NCBI GenBank assembly: GCA_026545225.1
Contig: CM048846.1
Coordinates: 53,188,270 to 53,252,269 of the forward strand
Direction: 5' to 3'
DNA from: Cornus controversa
Taxonomy: Eukaryota; Streptophyta; Magnoliopsida; Cornales; Cornaceae
Length of the DNA stretch: 64,000 bases
This document shows, piece after piece, positions 1-12,300 of the stretch; within the stretch, counting starts at the first letter, position 1, and every line of letters starts with the position of its first letter. The position numbers and the translations under genes were made by a program. The notes below the pieces were generated by a model. It saw nothing but the letters and a program-made list of their open reading frames with translations, did no database searches and was not told the DNA's origin.

Positions 1-959
1 TCGGCTCTACGATGAATATTGTCATAGCACCTAAGTTTATATATTTTCTTTAATTTTATCATTTATAAACGTTATATCTAGTGTTCCTCTTACACATTCA
101 TTATTAATTTAAAATTAAACAATAAATTAACTTATTCTAAATAGTAATTTTGTCTTTCTTAAATATGAAAAGATTAAAGCTAAAGTATAAAATTGGGTCT
201 ACTTCTGAAGTACTTGGGAGCTCAACTCATGCGCCTGGTTCTGACTCCTCTTTTTTTGGGCTTGCATAATAGCCCATCGAAGAGATTTGAAGTGCTGAGA
301 ACGCAAGCCTTCTTTCGAAGTTTAAACCAAAGCTGATTGGTCTGCTTTAAATCTCTTGTGGGTTTAATGGGCTGTTTGAGGAATAAAATATGTTGGGCTC
401 TTTTGGAAAGCTTTATTACTACTCGGGGTTAGCTTTACGAAGGAAACTAGTGATCAGCCACGAATTGGGTCTGTGTGGTTAAAATGGTATGAAATAGAAT
501 GCATTTATGCTGCTAAAATTAAAACCATTTCAAGTTTGTTTCACCACTGCGGTCCTAACAAGCCCGTCAACCAAAATTGACCCACGAAATTTGAAAATCG
601 CTAACCAAGTGATGGTATCTAGAGCCCTAAATCATTGAATTTAGTATCGTAGACACTTGAGAAAAAAACTCGGAGAGGATTCATGTCGTAGTTCAGCCCC
701 AAGTCGGTAAAAAGAAGTTGAATTTCATCCAAGGTAAGTATTTTTCATAAATCATTTTCTTACAACTTCCATTAAGTTTGTGGAATTTTTATAAATGTGC
801 TATGACATCATCAATGAGAAAAGATTGGAATATGCAACATGATGTACCATATCAATTAGATAGATATTCAAATTAAATTTATTTGATGAATTCTACTGTT
901 GAATTTTGTGCGGGTATGGAGGACATGACAATGATAGACAAACAAAAGAATTTACTCAC
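1..959. other. spacer without recognisable gene
   Basis: This is AT-rich non-coding sequence. No reading frame resembles a known protein, and no RNA gene is evident. A primer-binding-site-like string (tggtatctagagcc) near 612 hints at an old LTR-type remnant, but no matching LTRs could be found around it. Confidence 0.5.
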
Positions 960-960
960 T

Positions 961-1125
961 AATAGGAGGACATTTACAATACATCCGCTGTAATTACACC
1001 GGATGAATTTGAATCATATATGCGTGAACAACACGCGCGATGTGTTTTATTGCATGTGTATAACACGCACAATTCAGATTCATTTGATTTATTTACACCG
1101 GATGTGTTGTAGATCTTCTCCACCA
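961..1125. repeat. small foldback (MITE-like) element
   Basis: The stretch is an imperfect inverted repeat. It starts with aggaggacat and ends with acatgtcctt, and the inner arms pair around the strings catccgctgtaa and ttacaccggatg. The size fits a short non-autonomous DNA element. No clear target-site duplication is visible, so the class is unknown. Confidence 0.35.
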
Positions 1126-1239
1126 ACATGTCCTTTTATCGTTAATATGACCGAACATAATAAATGACTCCAACTATTTACTGACATATATATTATATAT
1201 ATATGGAGCTACATGAGCTACTTGTACATATATCATATA

Positions 1240-1820
1240 TGGGGAGTGATAGGACAGCCGCTCAAGTCACTATCGTCTTTTTTATTGGTTTACAGACCTA
1301 GAATAACACAATAATTAATGCATGTTTTTTATTTAATTGAATACTAAAAATATAAAATTTCAAGACATAATTACTCTTTTAGTCATTTCTTCCCTTACTA
1401 AATAGACCGTGTATACATATATATATAGTGTGTGTATATATATAAACTGTCATTTTCCTTTCTTTCTTTCTTTTTGTTTGTTTGTTTTTTTTTTTTTCCC
1501 TTCTCACTTGATCGATATCCGCATGTATAATGTATATATATATAAACAACTACTTTATTTGTTTATAATATATACTTCTATATATCTACTAAGATAGAAA
1601 AAAGAAAAGCAGAAAAAACAAATTATACACTATCGTTCAAAGTTAAGTGAAGAGAGAGAAGAAAGGATCAAAAGGGCAATTTTGTTTTAAAATTTTATAT
1701 TTTTAGTGTTCCACTAAAAGAGGAAACATGCATTAATTATTATATTATTTTAAATTTGTAAATCAATCAAAAAAGTAACTGTAAGTAACTTGAATAACTG
1801 CCGCTAACACTCCTTTAAGA
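1240..1820. mobile_element. foldback MITE with long terminal inverted repeats
   Basis: The left arm, about 1240-1410, matches the reverse complement of about 1650-1818 over roughly 170 bases with scattered differences. The left end reads ggggagtgata and the right end reads gctaacactcc. Both arms share ttaatgcatgttt and actaaaaatataaaattt. The middle is simple AT-rich sequence. This is the form of a non-autonomous DNA transposon, possibly Mutator-like. I could not see a target-site duplication. Confidence 0.55.
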
Positions 1821-1874
1821 TTTAAATTATTGCGTTGAAGTTAACTTCTCTTTTATTAGTTGAGGTATATTTTA

Positions 1875-2452
1875 CTTGCAGTAAAATGGTAGAGTACTAA
1901 GAAGTCTAAGCCCATTTTGTTTGCATTATTGTATATTAGATGAGGAGCGAAAGGTACAAGTCTTAAGTCATGGGACACATTTGGAGTGTTCTTGTATTGC
2001 CTATTCAAACTGGAAAAAATAGTTCCGTGTGATTAAATTCTCTTGACTTGTATGATAAAGATTTAATGATTCCACATATATTGCACCACTCTTGGTGGAT
2101 AGATATGTAAATGTGGAGTCATGGTCAAAGTCTTTGCAAGTAAGTCGAAGATAGACTAGCAATGTAACGTGTATGACACGATGCATTATTGTATTAGACA
2201 ACAGCTGAAATCTACAAGTCTAAGAAGTCATGGAACACTTTCGGAGTCATTCTTATGGTATTGTCTATATATTCCATGTGGAAAAAGCACTTCTCTGCTA
2301 TTGAATTTTCTCTTGGACACGTTTGGGTTCAGTGCAAATAAATCACCCAATGGGGTAAAGTGAGATTTAAAGAAATAAAAATCAAATGATATTTCATTAT
2401 AAAAAATTGCTCTTAAAAAATACAACATTTTTGAGTATAAAGGAAAAAAAAT
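1875..2452. repeat. RLP-upstream repeat, copy 1
   Basis: This segment recurs at 7243-7862 (close copy) and about 8325-8935 (diverged copy, lying just upstream of the RLP gene). Shared landmarks are gcagtaaaatggta, aattctcttgact, the string gatatgtaaatgtggagt and a closing tctcttggacacgtttgggtt. Copy 1 lacks about 150 bases that copy 2 has before ataaatcacccaatgg. It looks like a duplicated gene-upstream region and not a transposon. Confidence 0.7.
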
Positions 2453-5400
2453 TTAAATTACTTTTTCACACATTTAAAATACTTTTCCACACACCTAAAA
2501 CAAATACTTTTTTATGTTTTTTCCTTCCAATTTTTTTAGGAACTCTTAGCCATATATGAAAAATGTTTTTGCAAAAAAAAAATATTTTAATCTCATTTTT
2601 TTTCACTTTCCACACTTTTAAAATACTTTCCACACACTTAAAACAAATAACTTTTTTTATTTTTTTATTTTCATTTTTTGAGGACCTGTTAAGCATATTT
2701 GAAGGATGTATTTGTACAAAAAAATTATAAAAATTTAAATTCACATTTTTAGGCTCATTTTTTTCTCAATTTCCACACTTTTAAAGTAGTTTTCCCACAT
2801 TTAAAGTACTTTTCCACAAATTTAAAGCATTTTTCCACACACCTCAAACAAATAATTTTTTATGTATTTTCCTTCCAATTTTTTTAGGAACTCTTAGCCA
2901 TATATGAAAGATGTTTTTTCACAAAAAATTTCAAAAAATTGATATTCACATTTTTTAATCTCATTTTTTTTCACTTTCCACACTTTTAAAGTACTTTCCA
3001 CACATTTAAAACAAATAAATTTTATTATTTTTTTCTCTCAAATTTTTTTAGGAACTCTTAAGCTTATTTGGAGGATGTCTTTGCACAAAAAAATCATAAA
3101 AATTTAAATTCACATTTTTTAGGCTAATTGTTTCCTCACTTTTCACACTTTTAAAGTAGTTTCTACACATTTATAGTACTTTTTCACACATTTAAAATAC
3201 GTTTCCACACACCTAAAACAAATACTTTTTTATGTGTTTTCTTTCCAATTTTTTTAGGAACTCTTAGCCATATATGAAAGATGTTTTTGCACAAAAAATT
3301 TAAAAAAATTTATATTCACATTTTTTAATCTCATTTTTTTCAATTTCAACACTTTTAAAGTACTTTCCACACACCTAAAACAAATAGTTTTTTTTTTATT
3401 TTTTTCTTTTCGAATTTTTTTAGGAACTCTTAATCATATTAGAAGGATGTATTTGCACAAAAGAATCATAAAAGTTTCTAAAAATATGCTTAAGAGTTCC
3501 TAAAACAATTCGAGAGAAAAAAATAAACAAATTATTTGTTTTAAATGTGTGGAAAATACTTTAAAAGTGTGGAAAATGAAAAAAAATGAGATTAAAAAAT
3601 GTGAATATAATTTTTTATAAATTTTTTGTGCAAAAACATCTTTCATATATGGCTAAGAGTTGCTAAAAAAATTGGAAAGGAAAAATATAAAAAAATATTT
3701 GTTTTAGGTGTGTGGAAAAATACTTTGAATGTGTGAAAACTGAGAAAAAAATGAGCCAAAAGAAAGTTCATATAAATTTTTATGATTTTATGTACAAAGA
3801 CAATCTTCAAATATGCCTAAGACTTCATAAAGAAATAGGAAAGAAAAAAATAAAAAAAAATATTTGTTTTAAGTGTTGAAATTACTTTAAAAGTGTGGAA
3901 AGAGAAAAAAATGAGATTAAAAAATGTGAATATAAACTTTTATGAATTTTTTGTGCAAAAACATCTTTCATATATGTCTAAGAGTTCCTAAAAAAATTGA
4001 AAATAAAAAACATAAAAAAATATTTGTTTTAGGTGCGTGGAAAAGTACTTTAAATGTGTGGAAACTAGTTTAAAAGTGTGGAAATGGATAAAAAAATGAG
4101 CCTAAAAATTGTGAATTTAATTTTTTATAATTTTTTGTGCGAATACATCCTTCAAATATGCTTAAGAGGTCCTAAAAAAATTCAAAATAAAAAATAAAAA
4201 AATTTATTTGTTTTAAGTGTGTGGAAAGTACTTTAAAAGTCTGAAAAGTGAAAAAAAAAATGAGATTAAAAAATGTGAATATAATTTTTTATAAATTTTT
4301 TGTGCAAAAACTTTTTTCACATAAGGCTAAAAGTTCCTAAAAATATTGGAAAGAAAAAACATAAAAAAATATTTGTTTTAGGTGTGTGGAAAAGTACTTT
4401 AAGTTTGTGAAAAAATACTTTAAATGTGTGGAAACTACTTTAAAAGTGTGGAAAGTGAGAAAAAAATGAATCTAAAAATTGTGAAATTAAATTTTTATGA
4501 TTTTTTTGTGCAAATAAAACCTTCAAATATGCCTAAGAGTTCCAAAAAAATATGAAAGAAAAAAATAAAAAAATTATTTATTTTAAGAGTGTGCAAAGTA
4601 CTTTAAAATAGTGGAAAGTGAAAAAAAATTAGATTAAAAAATGTGAATATAAATTTTTTATGAATTGTTTGTGCAAAAACATCATTCATATATGCCTAAG
4701 AGTTCCCTAAAAAATTGGAAAGAAAAAAACATACAAAAGTATTTGTTTTAGGTGTGTGAAAAAGTACTAAAAAAATAAGCCTAGAAAAAGTAAATTTAAA
4801 TTTTTATTATTTTTATGTGCAAATACATCCTTTAAATATGTCTAAGAGTTCTTAAAAAAATAGGATAGAAAAAAATATAAAAAAGAATTTGTTTTAAGTG
4901 TGTGAAAAGTACTTTAAATGTGTGAAAAAATATTTTAAAGGTGTGGAAAGTACTTTCAAAAGTGCGGAAAGTAGAAAAAAAATGAACCTAAAAAATGTGA
5001 ATATAATTTTTTATGATTTTTTTGTTCAAATACAACCTTCAAATATGCCTAAGAGTTCCAAAAAAATATGAAAGAAAAAAATAAAAAAATTATTTGTTTT
5101 AATTGTGAGGAAATTACTTTAAAAATGTGGAAAGTGAAAAAAATTGAGATTAAAAAATGTGAATATAAATTTTTATGAATTTTTTCTTCAAAAACATCTT
5201 TCATATATGGCTAAGAGTTCCTAAAAAAATTGGAAAACAAAAACATAAAAACTTATTTATTTTAGGTGTGTGGAAAAGTACTTTAAATGTGTGGAAAGTG
5301 AGAAAAAAAATTGCCTAAAAAATGTGAATATAATTTTTTATGATTTGTTTTTGCAAATATATTCTTTAAATATGCCTAAGAGTTCCTAAAAAAATTGGAA

Positions 5401-7242
5401 AGAAAAAAGCAAAAAAAAGTACTTGTTTTAAGTGTGTGGAAAGTACTTTAAAATAGTGGAAACTGAAAAAAAATTAGATTAAAAAATGTGAATTTAAATT
5501 TTTACTAATTTTTTGTGCAAAAACATCTTTTATGTATGGGCAAGAATTCCTAAAAAAATTGGAAAGAAATAACATAAAAAGATATTTGTTTTAAGTGTGT
5601 GGAAAAATACTTTAAATGTGTGGAAAGTGTGAAAAAAATTGAGATTAAAAAATGTGAATATAAATTTTTATGATTTTTTTGTGCAAAAACATCTTTCATA
5701 TATGGCTAAGAATTCCTAAAAAAATTGGAAAGAAAAAACATAAAAACCTATTTGTTTTATGTGTGTGGAAAAGTACTTTAATTGTGTGAAAATTACTCTA
5801 AATGTGTGGAAAGTACTTTAATTGTGTGAAAATTACTCTAAATGTGTGGAAAGTACTTTAAAAGTTTGGAAAGTGAGAAAAAAATAGCCTAAAAAATGTG
5901 AATATAATTTTTTATTATTATTTTTTTGCAAATATATTCTTTAAATATGCCTAAGATTTCCTAAAAAAATTGGAAAGAAAATAAAACAAAAAAAGTACTT
6001 GTTTTAAGTGTGTGGAAAGTACTTTAAAAGAGTGGAAAGTGAAAAAAAATTTGATTAAAAAATGTGAATATAAATTTTTACTAATTTTTTGTGCAAAAAC
6101 ATCTTTTATATATGGGCAAGAATTCCTAAAAAAAATTGGAAAGAAATAACATAAAAAGATATTTGTTTTAAGTGTGTGAAAAAATACTTTAAATGTGTGG
6201 AAAGTGTGAAAAAAATGAGCCTAAAATTTGTGAATATAATTTTTTATCATTTTTTGTGCAAATACATCCTTCAAATATGCCTAAGAGTTCCAAAAAATAT
6301 ATAAAAGAAAAAAATAAAAAAATTAGTTGTTTTAAGTGTGTGGAAATTACTTTAAAAGTGTGAAAAGTGAAAAAAATTGAGTTTAAAAAATGTGAATATA
6401 AATTTTTATGAATTTTTTGTGAAAAAACATCTTTCATATATGCCTAAGAGTTCCTAAAAAAATTGGAAAGAAAAAACTTAAAAAAGTATTCGTTTTAGGT
6501 GTGTGGAAAACTACTTTATATGTGTGAAAAAATACTTTAAAAGTGTGGAAAGTACTTTAAAACTGTGAAAAATGAGAGAAAAATGAGCCTAAAAAATGTG
6601 AATATAAAGTTTTAGGATTTTTTTTTGAAAATATATCCTTCAATATGCCTAAGAGTTCCTAAAAAAATTGGAAAGAAAAAAAAAAAGTATTTGTTTTAAG
6701 TGCGTAAAAAGTATTTTAGAAGTGTGGAAAGTGAAAAAAAATGAGATTAAAAAAATGTGAATATAAATTTTTTTAAATTTTTTGTGCAAAAATATCCTTA
6801 ATGTATGCCTAAGAATTCCTAATAAAATTGGAAAGAAAAAAATAAAAAAGTATTTGTTTTAGGTGTGAGGAAAACTACTTTAAATGTGTGGAAAAGTAAT
6901 TTAAAAGTGTGGAAAATATTTTAAATGTGTGTAAAGTGAGAAAACAATTAGCCCAAAAAATGTGAATATAAAGTTTTATGATTTTTTTTGTGCAAATACA
7001 TCCTTAATTATGCTTAAGAGTTCTTAAAGAAATTGGAAAGAAAAAAAATCAAAAAAAGTATGTGGTTTAAGTGTGTGGAAAGTATTTTTAAAGTATGGAA
7101 AGTGAAAAAAAAAATGAGATTAAAAAATGTAAATATATATATTTTTATGATTTTTTTGTCCAAAAACATCTTTCATATATGACTAAGAGTTCCTAAAAAA
7201 ATTGGAAAGAAAAAAATTAAAAAAGTATTTGTTTTAGGTGCG
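2453..7242. repeat. AT-rich satellite array with an internal inversion
   Basis: About 28 monomers of roughly 145-245 bases each carry a conserved box, aagagttcctaaaaaaattgg. On the + strand this box is reverse-complemented in the first six monomers (2453 to about 3455) and forward in the rest (about 3475-7242). The array is therefore a head-to-head palindrome of unequal arms. Two monomer types alternate: one has acatctttcatatatggc before the box, the other has acatccttcaaatatgcc. This gives a dimeric higher-order unit of about 330-370 bases. Nothing in it is coding; apparent frames are chance AT-rich runs. Confidence 0.85.
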
Positions 7243-7862
7243 TGGACACATTTGGAGTCTTCTTGTATGGCCTATTCAAACTGGAAAAAATAGTTCCGTG
7301 TGATTAAATTCTCTTGACTTCTATCATAAACTTTTAATGATTCCACATATATTGCACCACTCTTGGTGGATAGATATGTAAATGTGGAGTCATGGTCAAA
7401 GTCTTTGCAAGTAAGACTAGCAATGTAACGTATATCACACGATGCATTATTGTATTAGACAACAGCTGAAATCTACAAGTCTAAGAAGTCATGGAACACT
7501 TTCGGAGTCATTCTTATGGTATTGTCTATATATTCCATGTGGAAAAAGCAGTTCTCTGCTATTGAATTTTCTCTTGGACACGTTTGGGTTCACTGCAATT
7601 CAATCGAAAATGCAAAATTCTGTGCACCGAAGAGAATCCTAATTATTATTCTCTTGATGCATATATATATGTAAGGGTCAATCGTCTTAAATGTGTAATA
7701 TTCATTTGAATTGATTTGTGGATAGGAGCAAGGGAGAATTATTTGGAAATAAATCACCCAATGGGGTAAAGTGAGATTTAAAGAAATAAAAATCAAATGA
7801 TATTTCATTATAAAAAATTGCTCTTAAAAAATACAACATTTTTGAGTATAAAGGAAAAAAAA
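7243..7862. repeat. RLP-upstream repeat, copy 2
   Basis: This copy starts at ggacacatttggagt, directly against the satellite array, and follows copy 1 closely up to cacgtttgggttca. It then carries about 150 bases absent from copy 1 (about 7597-7745) before rejoining at ataaatcacccaatgg. Part of the extra block is itself related to about 8120-8210. Copies 1 and 2 thus lie directly either side of the satellite. Confidence 0.7.
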
Positions 7863-8324
7863 TTTGTGAGTACAAAATTTTTAAAAGTCATTACAATGAT
7901 GAGTATTAATCTAAAATTTAACTATATAAAAAATAAAAGTAAATTTTAAATAAAAAATCAAAACAGTCAAAACAGTCATTACCAAACTATGTTTTTTTTT
8001 TTTTTATATTTTTGCTAAATAAATTTACTTTTATTTACACGTTAAATATATTTCTTTAAAACATTTATAAATGTTTTTAACACATTTGTTCTGTTTTTTG
8101 CACACATTAAATTTGGCCGAAATATGCCTTGTGGTATCTTTTCTCTTGGTGCATAGAAATGTAATAGTTACGCGTCTTAAAATTGCAATCTGCATTTGAT
8201 TTTGATAGAAAATGGTCAAAGTCTTTGCAAGTAGTTAGGACTTGACGATACACTTGCTACAGTAGTGTGAGAATGAAAAAATCATCATTAACAGTAGATT
8301 ACTAAGAAGTAGATTACCAATATT
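7863..8324. other. AT-rich spacer
   Basis: No gene is visible. The stretch 8120-8210 resembles 7640-7730, so part of it belongs to the same upstream-repeat family. A T-run lies at about 7991-8004. Confidence 0.5.
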
Positions 8325-8935
8325 TTACTCTGCAGTAAAATGGTAGATTACCAAAGAAGTCTATGTCTAGCCCATTTTGTTTTTTGCACACATTAAAAGG
8401 TACAAATCTAAGTCACGAGACAATATATGTTGGATCCTTGTATTGTCTATTTAAAGTGGTAAAAGCATTCCTATGTGACTAAATTCTCTTGACTTTTATA
8501 AATAATAAACTTTTAATAACTCCACAAGTATTGTACCACTTTTGTAACATTTAAAGTAATTTTCATGCACAAGGTGAAAGTCTTTGCAAGAAATGGTGAA
8601 AATCTTTCCAAGTAGTGAGAGATAGAGACTACTGTAACAGTATAGACTAGCAATGTAACAGTAGTGTTAGAATGATAAAAATCATCATAAAAAGGTAGAT
8701 TACTAACAAGTCAAGCACGCGTTGCTTGCAATATTGTCTTGTATTAGAGAAGTCGTGGAACACCTGTGGGGCACGTCCTCTTCTATTGTCTTTTCGATGT
8801 GGAAAAGCACTTTTTTCCTATTTAATTATATAGACTTCTGTCACAACTTTTTTAAAGACTCCACATATATTCTACTCCTCGACCAATTTTCTCTTGTACG
8901 CGCTTGGGTTCAGTACCTGTCACATTAAATTGTGG
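8325..8935. repeat. RLP-upstream repeat, diverged copy 3
   Basis: This copy matches the order of landmarks in copy 1: gcagtaaaatggtag near 8335, aaggtacaaatctaagtc near 8398, aattctcttgact near 8484, gtctttgcaag near 8580, then gtcgtggaacac near 8752 and cgcttgggttcagt near 8901. It sits against the RLP core promoter, so it is probably the ancestral location of the family. Confidence 0.55.
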
Positions 8936-8958
8936 GCTCAACACCTACATTATTTGTC

Positions 8959-8966
8959 TATATAAT
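8959..8966 (+). promoter_or_regulatory. TATA box of the RLP gene
   Basis: TATATAAT lies 60 bases upstream of the ATG chosen at 9026. This allows a leader of about 30 bases. Assignment rests on spacing and on the gene that follows. Confidence 0.5.
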
Positions 8967-9025
8967 ATTAAACCACGTTTACAAGAAACAGAACTAAAAA
9001 ACTTGGCTCATAGAAAATATTGTAT

Positions 9026-9386
9026 ATGGAGATGGATCTTTGGTGGTGGTGCGTTGGGTTAATTTGGTTTACGCTTCACATTCATGTTAATGGATGCTTG
9101 GAGGCAGAGAGAATTGCTCTCTTGCAAATTAAAGCTTCCATCAACTATCCAAATGGAACTTCTATGCCAAATTGGGACAATTCACACGATAAAGGGAGCA
9201 ATTGTTGTGATTGGAAAGAGGTTCAGTGCAAGAACGGAAAAGTAATCCAACTTCTACTCAATGAAACAAGGGATTACATCTTATGTGATTGGTATCTGAA
9301 TTCCTCACTGTTTCTTCCCTTTAGAGAACTTGGATATCTAGACTTGAGTTATTTGCGACTAGCGGGATGGGTAGAGCATGAAGAAG
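9026..9386 (+). CDS. RLP exon 1: signal peptide and LRR N-cap
   Basis: Residues 1-120 read MEMDLWWWCVGLIWF, then a hydrophobic core, then CLEAERIALLQIKASI, the usual start of the LRRNT domain. The donor is gaag|gttaac at 9387, leaving a phase 1 codon that completes to Gly. Confidence 0.75.
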
Positions 9387-12300
9387 GTTAACTAAGTTTA
9401 CACACTATCAACTTGTCCTCTTTTTCTTTTTTTATATCCATTCTTTTTTTATTATTTTTTGAATTTCTCTAATTGAGAGCACGGTGCTTTGAAATTTCAA
9501 TATAATTTGCAGGTTTTGAAAGATTATCTGAGTCAGGAAAGCTAGAGGTGCTTAAATTGGATGGAAATGCATTCAATAATAGCATCCTACCATCTCTTGG
9601 TGCACTTTCATCACTCAAGACTCTATCTCTAGCCGGTAACCAGTTGAACGGATCAATTGATACCCAAGGTAATTAATTCAAGAATGAAATACCTTTACCA
9701 GGTTGACAAAAGAAGCATATATATGTTGATGACGTCTCAACATGCCTAACTTAATACTATATATCATTCTTCATACATACTTTATAAATTTAGAGGAAAG
9801 CTATATGTTATTTAACTGCAATTTTATTTCAGCAAAAAAATACAAATATATTAGTCCCGAGCTTGCTTATTATAGGATATAGACTAGACTTTAGTGTAAG
9901 AAAAAAATATGCAAAAATTGCCTTTAAATTACTATGAATAGTTTGAAGTGTATCTTAAATATTGATGCAACTAGATAGTCTGTTCTTTTTAAGATTGTTC
10001 TCGTTTGTACGGTGGTAATTTTTTGATAAAATACGGGATATGTCATGTATATTCTCACATGTTGGTGTTTTTCAAAATTGTAGTCAAATAAATAAATTAA
10101 TTCTTATTCCTGGAAAAAAAAATGTATATTCTCATATCAGTTTTTTTCATTGTTATTGTAAAATTTTATAACATGAACAAATTGGAAGGGTTGGACTTGA
10201 GTGATAAGCTGATCAATTGATTCCAAAGTTGACATGGAATTACGTGTCAGATCGATCGATGTAAAAATGCATGATTAGGTCACTATTGTGGAGCTTGGCA
10301 TATTATAGGATATAGATCGAATAGGCTTGAGTTTTAGAGGAAATGGCCTGTGAATTACTAAAAATGGAAATAGAATTGGAATTGGAATTGGTGGAATTCC
10401 AATTCCATGCAACCGGAACATAACATAACATGAACATTTTGAACTATAACAAGAATATTAATGTAAAAAGAGAGTCCACTCTTTAATTTTCCAGTCCAGT
10501 AGATTTCAGAAGCTAGCTAGTATAAGTACGGGATATATCATATATATTAATTCTCCTTTTTTTTATTGTAGCGTTTCTTAACATGAGCAAATTGGAGGAG
10601 CTGGACTTGAGTGGAAACCAGATAAATAGTTTCACGGGAAATGAAGGTACAAAATGGCACAAATGCATTTTTGGTTGATCTCATTTTTAGAGACCATGCA
10701 TTCATCGTACTCATTTGCAAAGTTGACTTGAGATGAAATTATCAACCCGATGTTAAACATTAATAATTACTCCTACAATGTTTTCATATTGGATTCATCA
10801 GGCTTGAAGAGCTTAAGCAAGCTGAAAATCCTGCGCTTGCAAGGAAACAGTTTTACAAATGGCAGCATTCTACAATCATTGGGTGCTCTATCCTCACTAA
10901 AAGAGTTGGATCTCCGGTACAATGAATTGCAAGGATTGGTTACAGAAGAAGGTACGTAAGATATAATGCAGATGCCCCAAGATGCCTCTGAACTCAATTT
11001 GAATTGGTATTTATTTACTTATTAGTTATTTATATTATTTATCCTTTTACTAAAATGAGCAAAAATTGTTTTGATCACACCAGAGTCCAGTATTTTAATT
11101 TATTGAGTTAGTTCGTGGAGCTCTGCTCCTTGTTTAATTATTCAATTTCTTACTCTTCTTACCAAAAGAAAAAACATACTAAAGATATATCTGGGCCTAC
11201 TGGAATTTTTTTTTTGTCTTAATCTTTGCGGTTAATTGTTATGTAATTGTTAGAAATATAAGAAAATTCTATATTATTGATTATATTAATGAACAATACA
11301 TAAAAAGCCTATTTATAGGTTCATAATTTTGGAGGCTAAGTAAACTTGGGACACATAAATCCTAATCGTAAATGGTTTAAGAAAGGGTATAATAAATCCT
11401 AGGTGGTTTAGTAAGTAAAGAATATAATATTAAATATATTGTTTAAGATCCCCTCAAACTTAAGGTGGGTTATATGAAATCAACTTGAGTTTGGATAGAT
11501 GATCGTGAAAGTGATGGCGGAACTGTGAAGATCCGACATGTTGAGGCGCATGGAAGCACAGTATGACTACTACTGGAGGTGAATGGAAGCACGTGATGAC
11601 TTCTAAAGGTGCATAGTGGCACACGGAAGCACGGAGGCTAATCAAATTCTGAAGGCACGTAGAAGCGGATTAGTGGCCAATTAATGAGGCTTGTGATTAC
11701 CACCAGTAGGCGCACAGAAACGCCATGGTCAATCAAGGAGGCGTGTGATTACCACATGAGGCATATGCAAATGTTGTGGTCAATCACATATACATGTGAT
11801 TACCACAGGAGGTGTATGCAAGTGTTGTGGTCAATCACGGTGGCATGCGATTACCACAGGAGGCAGATGCAAGTGTTGTGATCAATCATGGATACGTGTG
11901 ATTACCACAAGAGGTACATGTAAGTGTTGTGGTCAATCACGGAGGAGACGTGTGATGACATATGCGGTGTTGGAGATGTCGCGTGAAACTAGCTGGAGAA
12001 CATACACTGAAGTACTGTGTTGGAGACATTGCATGAAACTAGCTGGAGAACATACACTGAAGTCGGAGAAGATGCATGACAATGAAGACGGTGATGAGTT
12101 TATTGGTGACACTTGCTTGAAGGAGTTTGGATTTTCTGGCAGTGGGTTTTTGGTTTTGGACCTTGTGCATAAGCAACTAGCGGAATGGAGAGCTCCGGGG
12201 AGACCTAGATGATGGTTTCCAGCAGCTTTGGATAGTGTATCTACTGTTTTTTAGGAAGAAGAATTTGAATCTCTTTGTGAATCCAAGTAAAAAAAGATGA

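Larger units (their letters stand above)
9860..10646 (+). repeat. tandem duplication of an intron-plus-exon unit within the RLP gene
   Basis: About 9860-10240 and 10285-10646 share an order of landmarks: ttataggatatagac or ttataggatatagat, then acgggatatgtcat or acgggatatatcat, then an exon-3-like sequence. Exon 3 is the live end of the second unit. The first unit ends in a relic of the same exon. Confidence 0.5.

Noticed and set aside
600-630. LTR element suggested by a primer-binding-site-like string
   Set aside because: The string differs from the usual site, and no LTR pair or purine tract was found near it.
2466-7242. Several open frames of 60-90 codons within the satellite
   Set aside because: They are Lys/Asn/Phe-rich products of the repeat, occur on both strands and have no homology.
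11693-11950. CRISPR-like direct repeats
   Set aside because: Units are contiguous without unique spacers, and the genome is a plant nuclear one.
11796-12212. 138-codon + frame with Cys-x-Cys-Cys repeats
   Set aside because: It is produced by the minisatellite in a non-coding fossil element. Cys spacing is set by the repeat period and not by a zinc-finger pattern.
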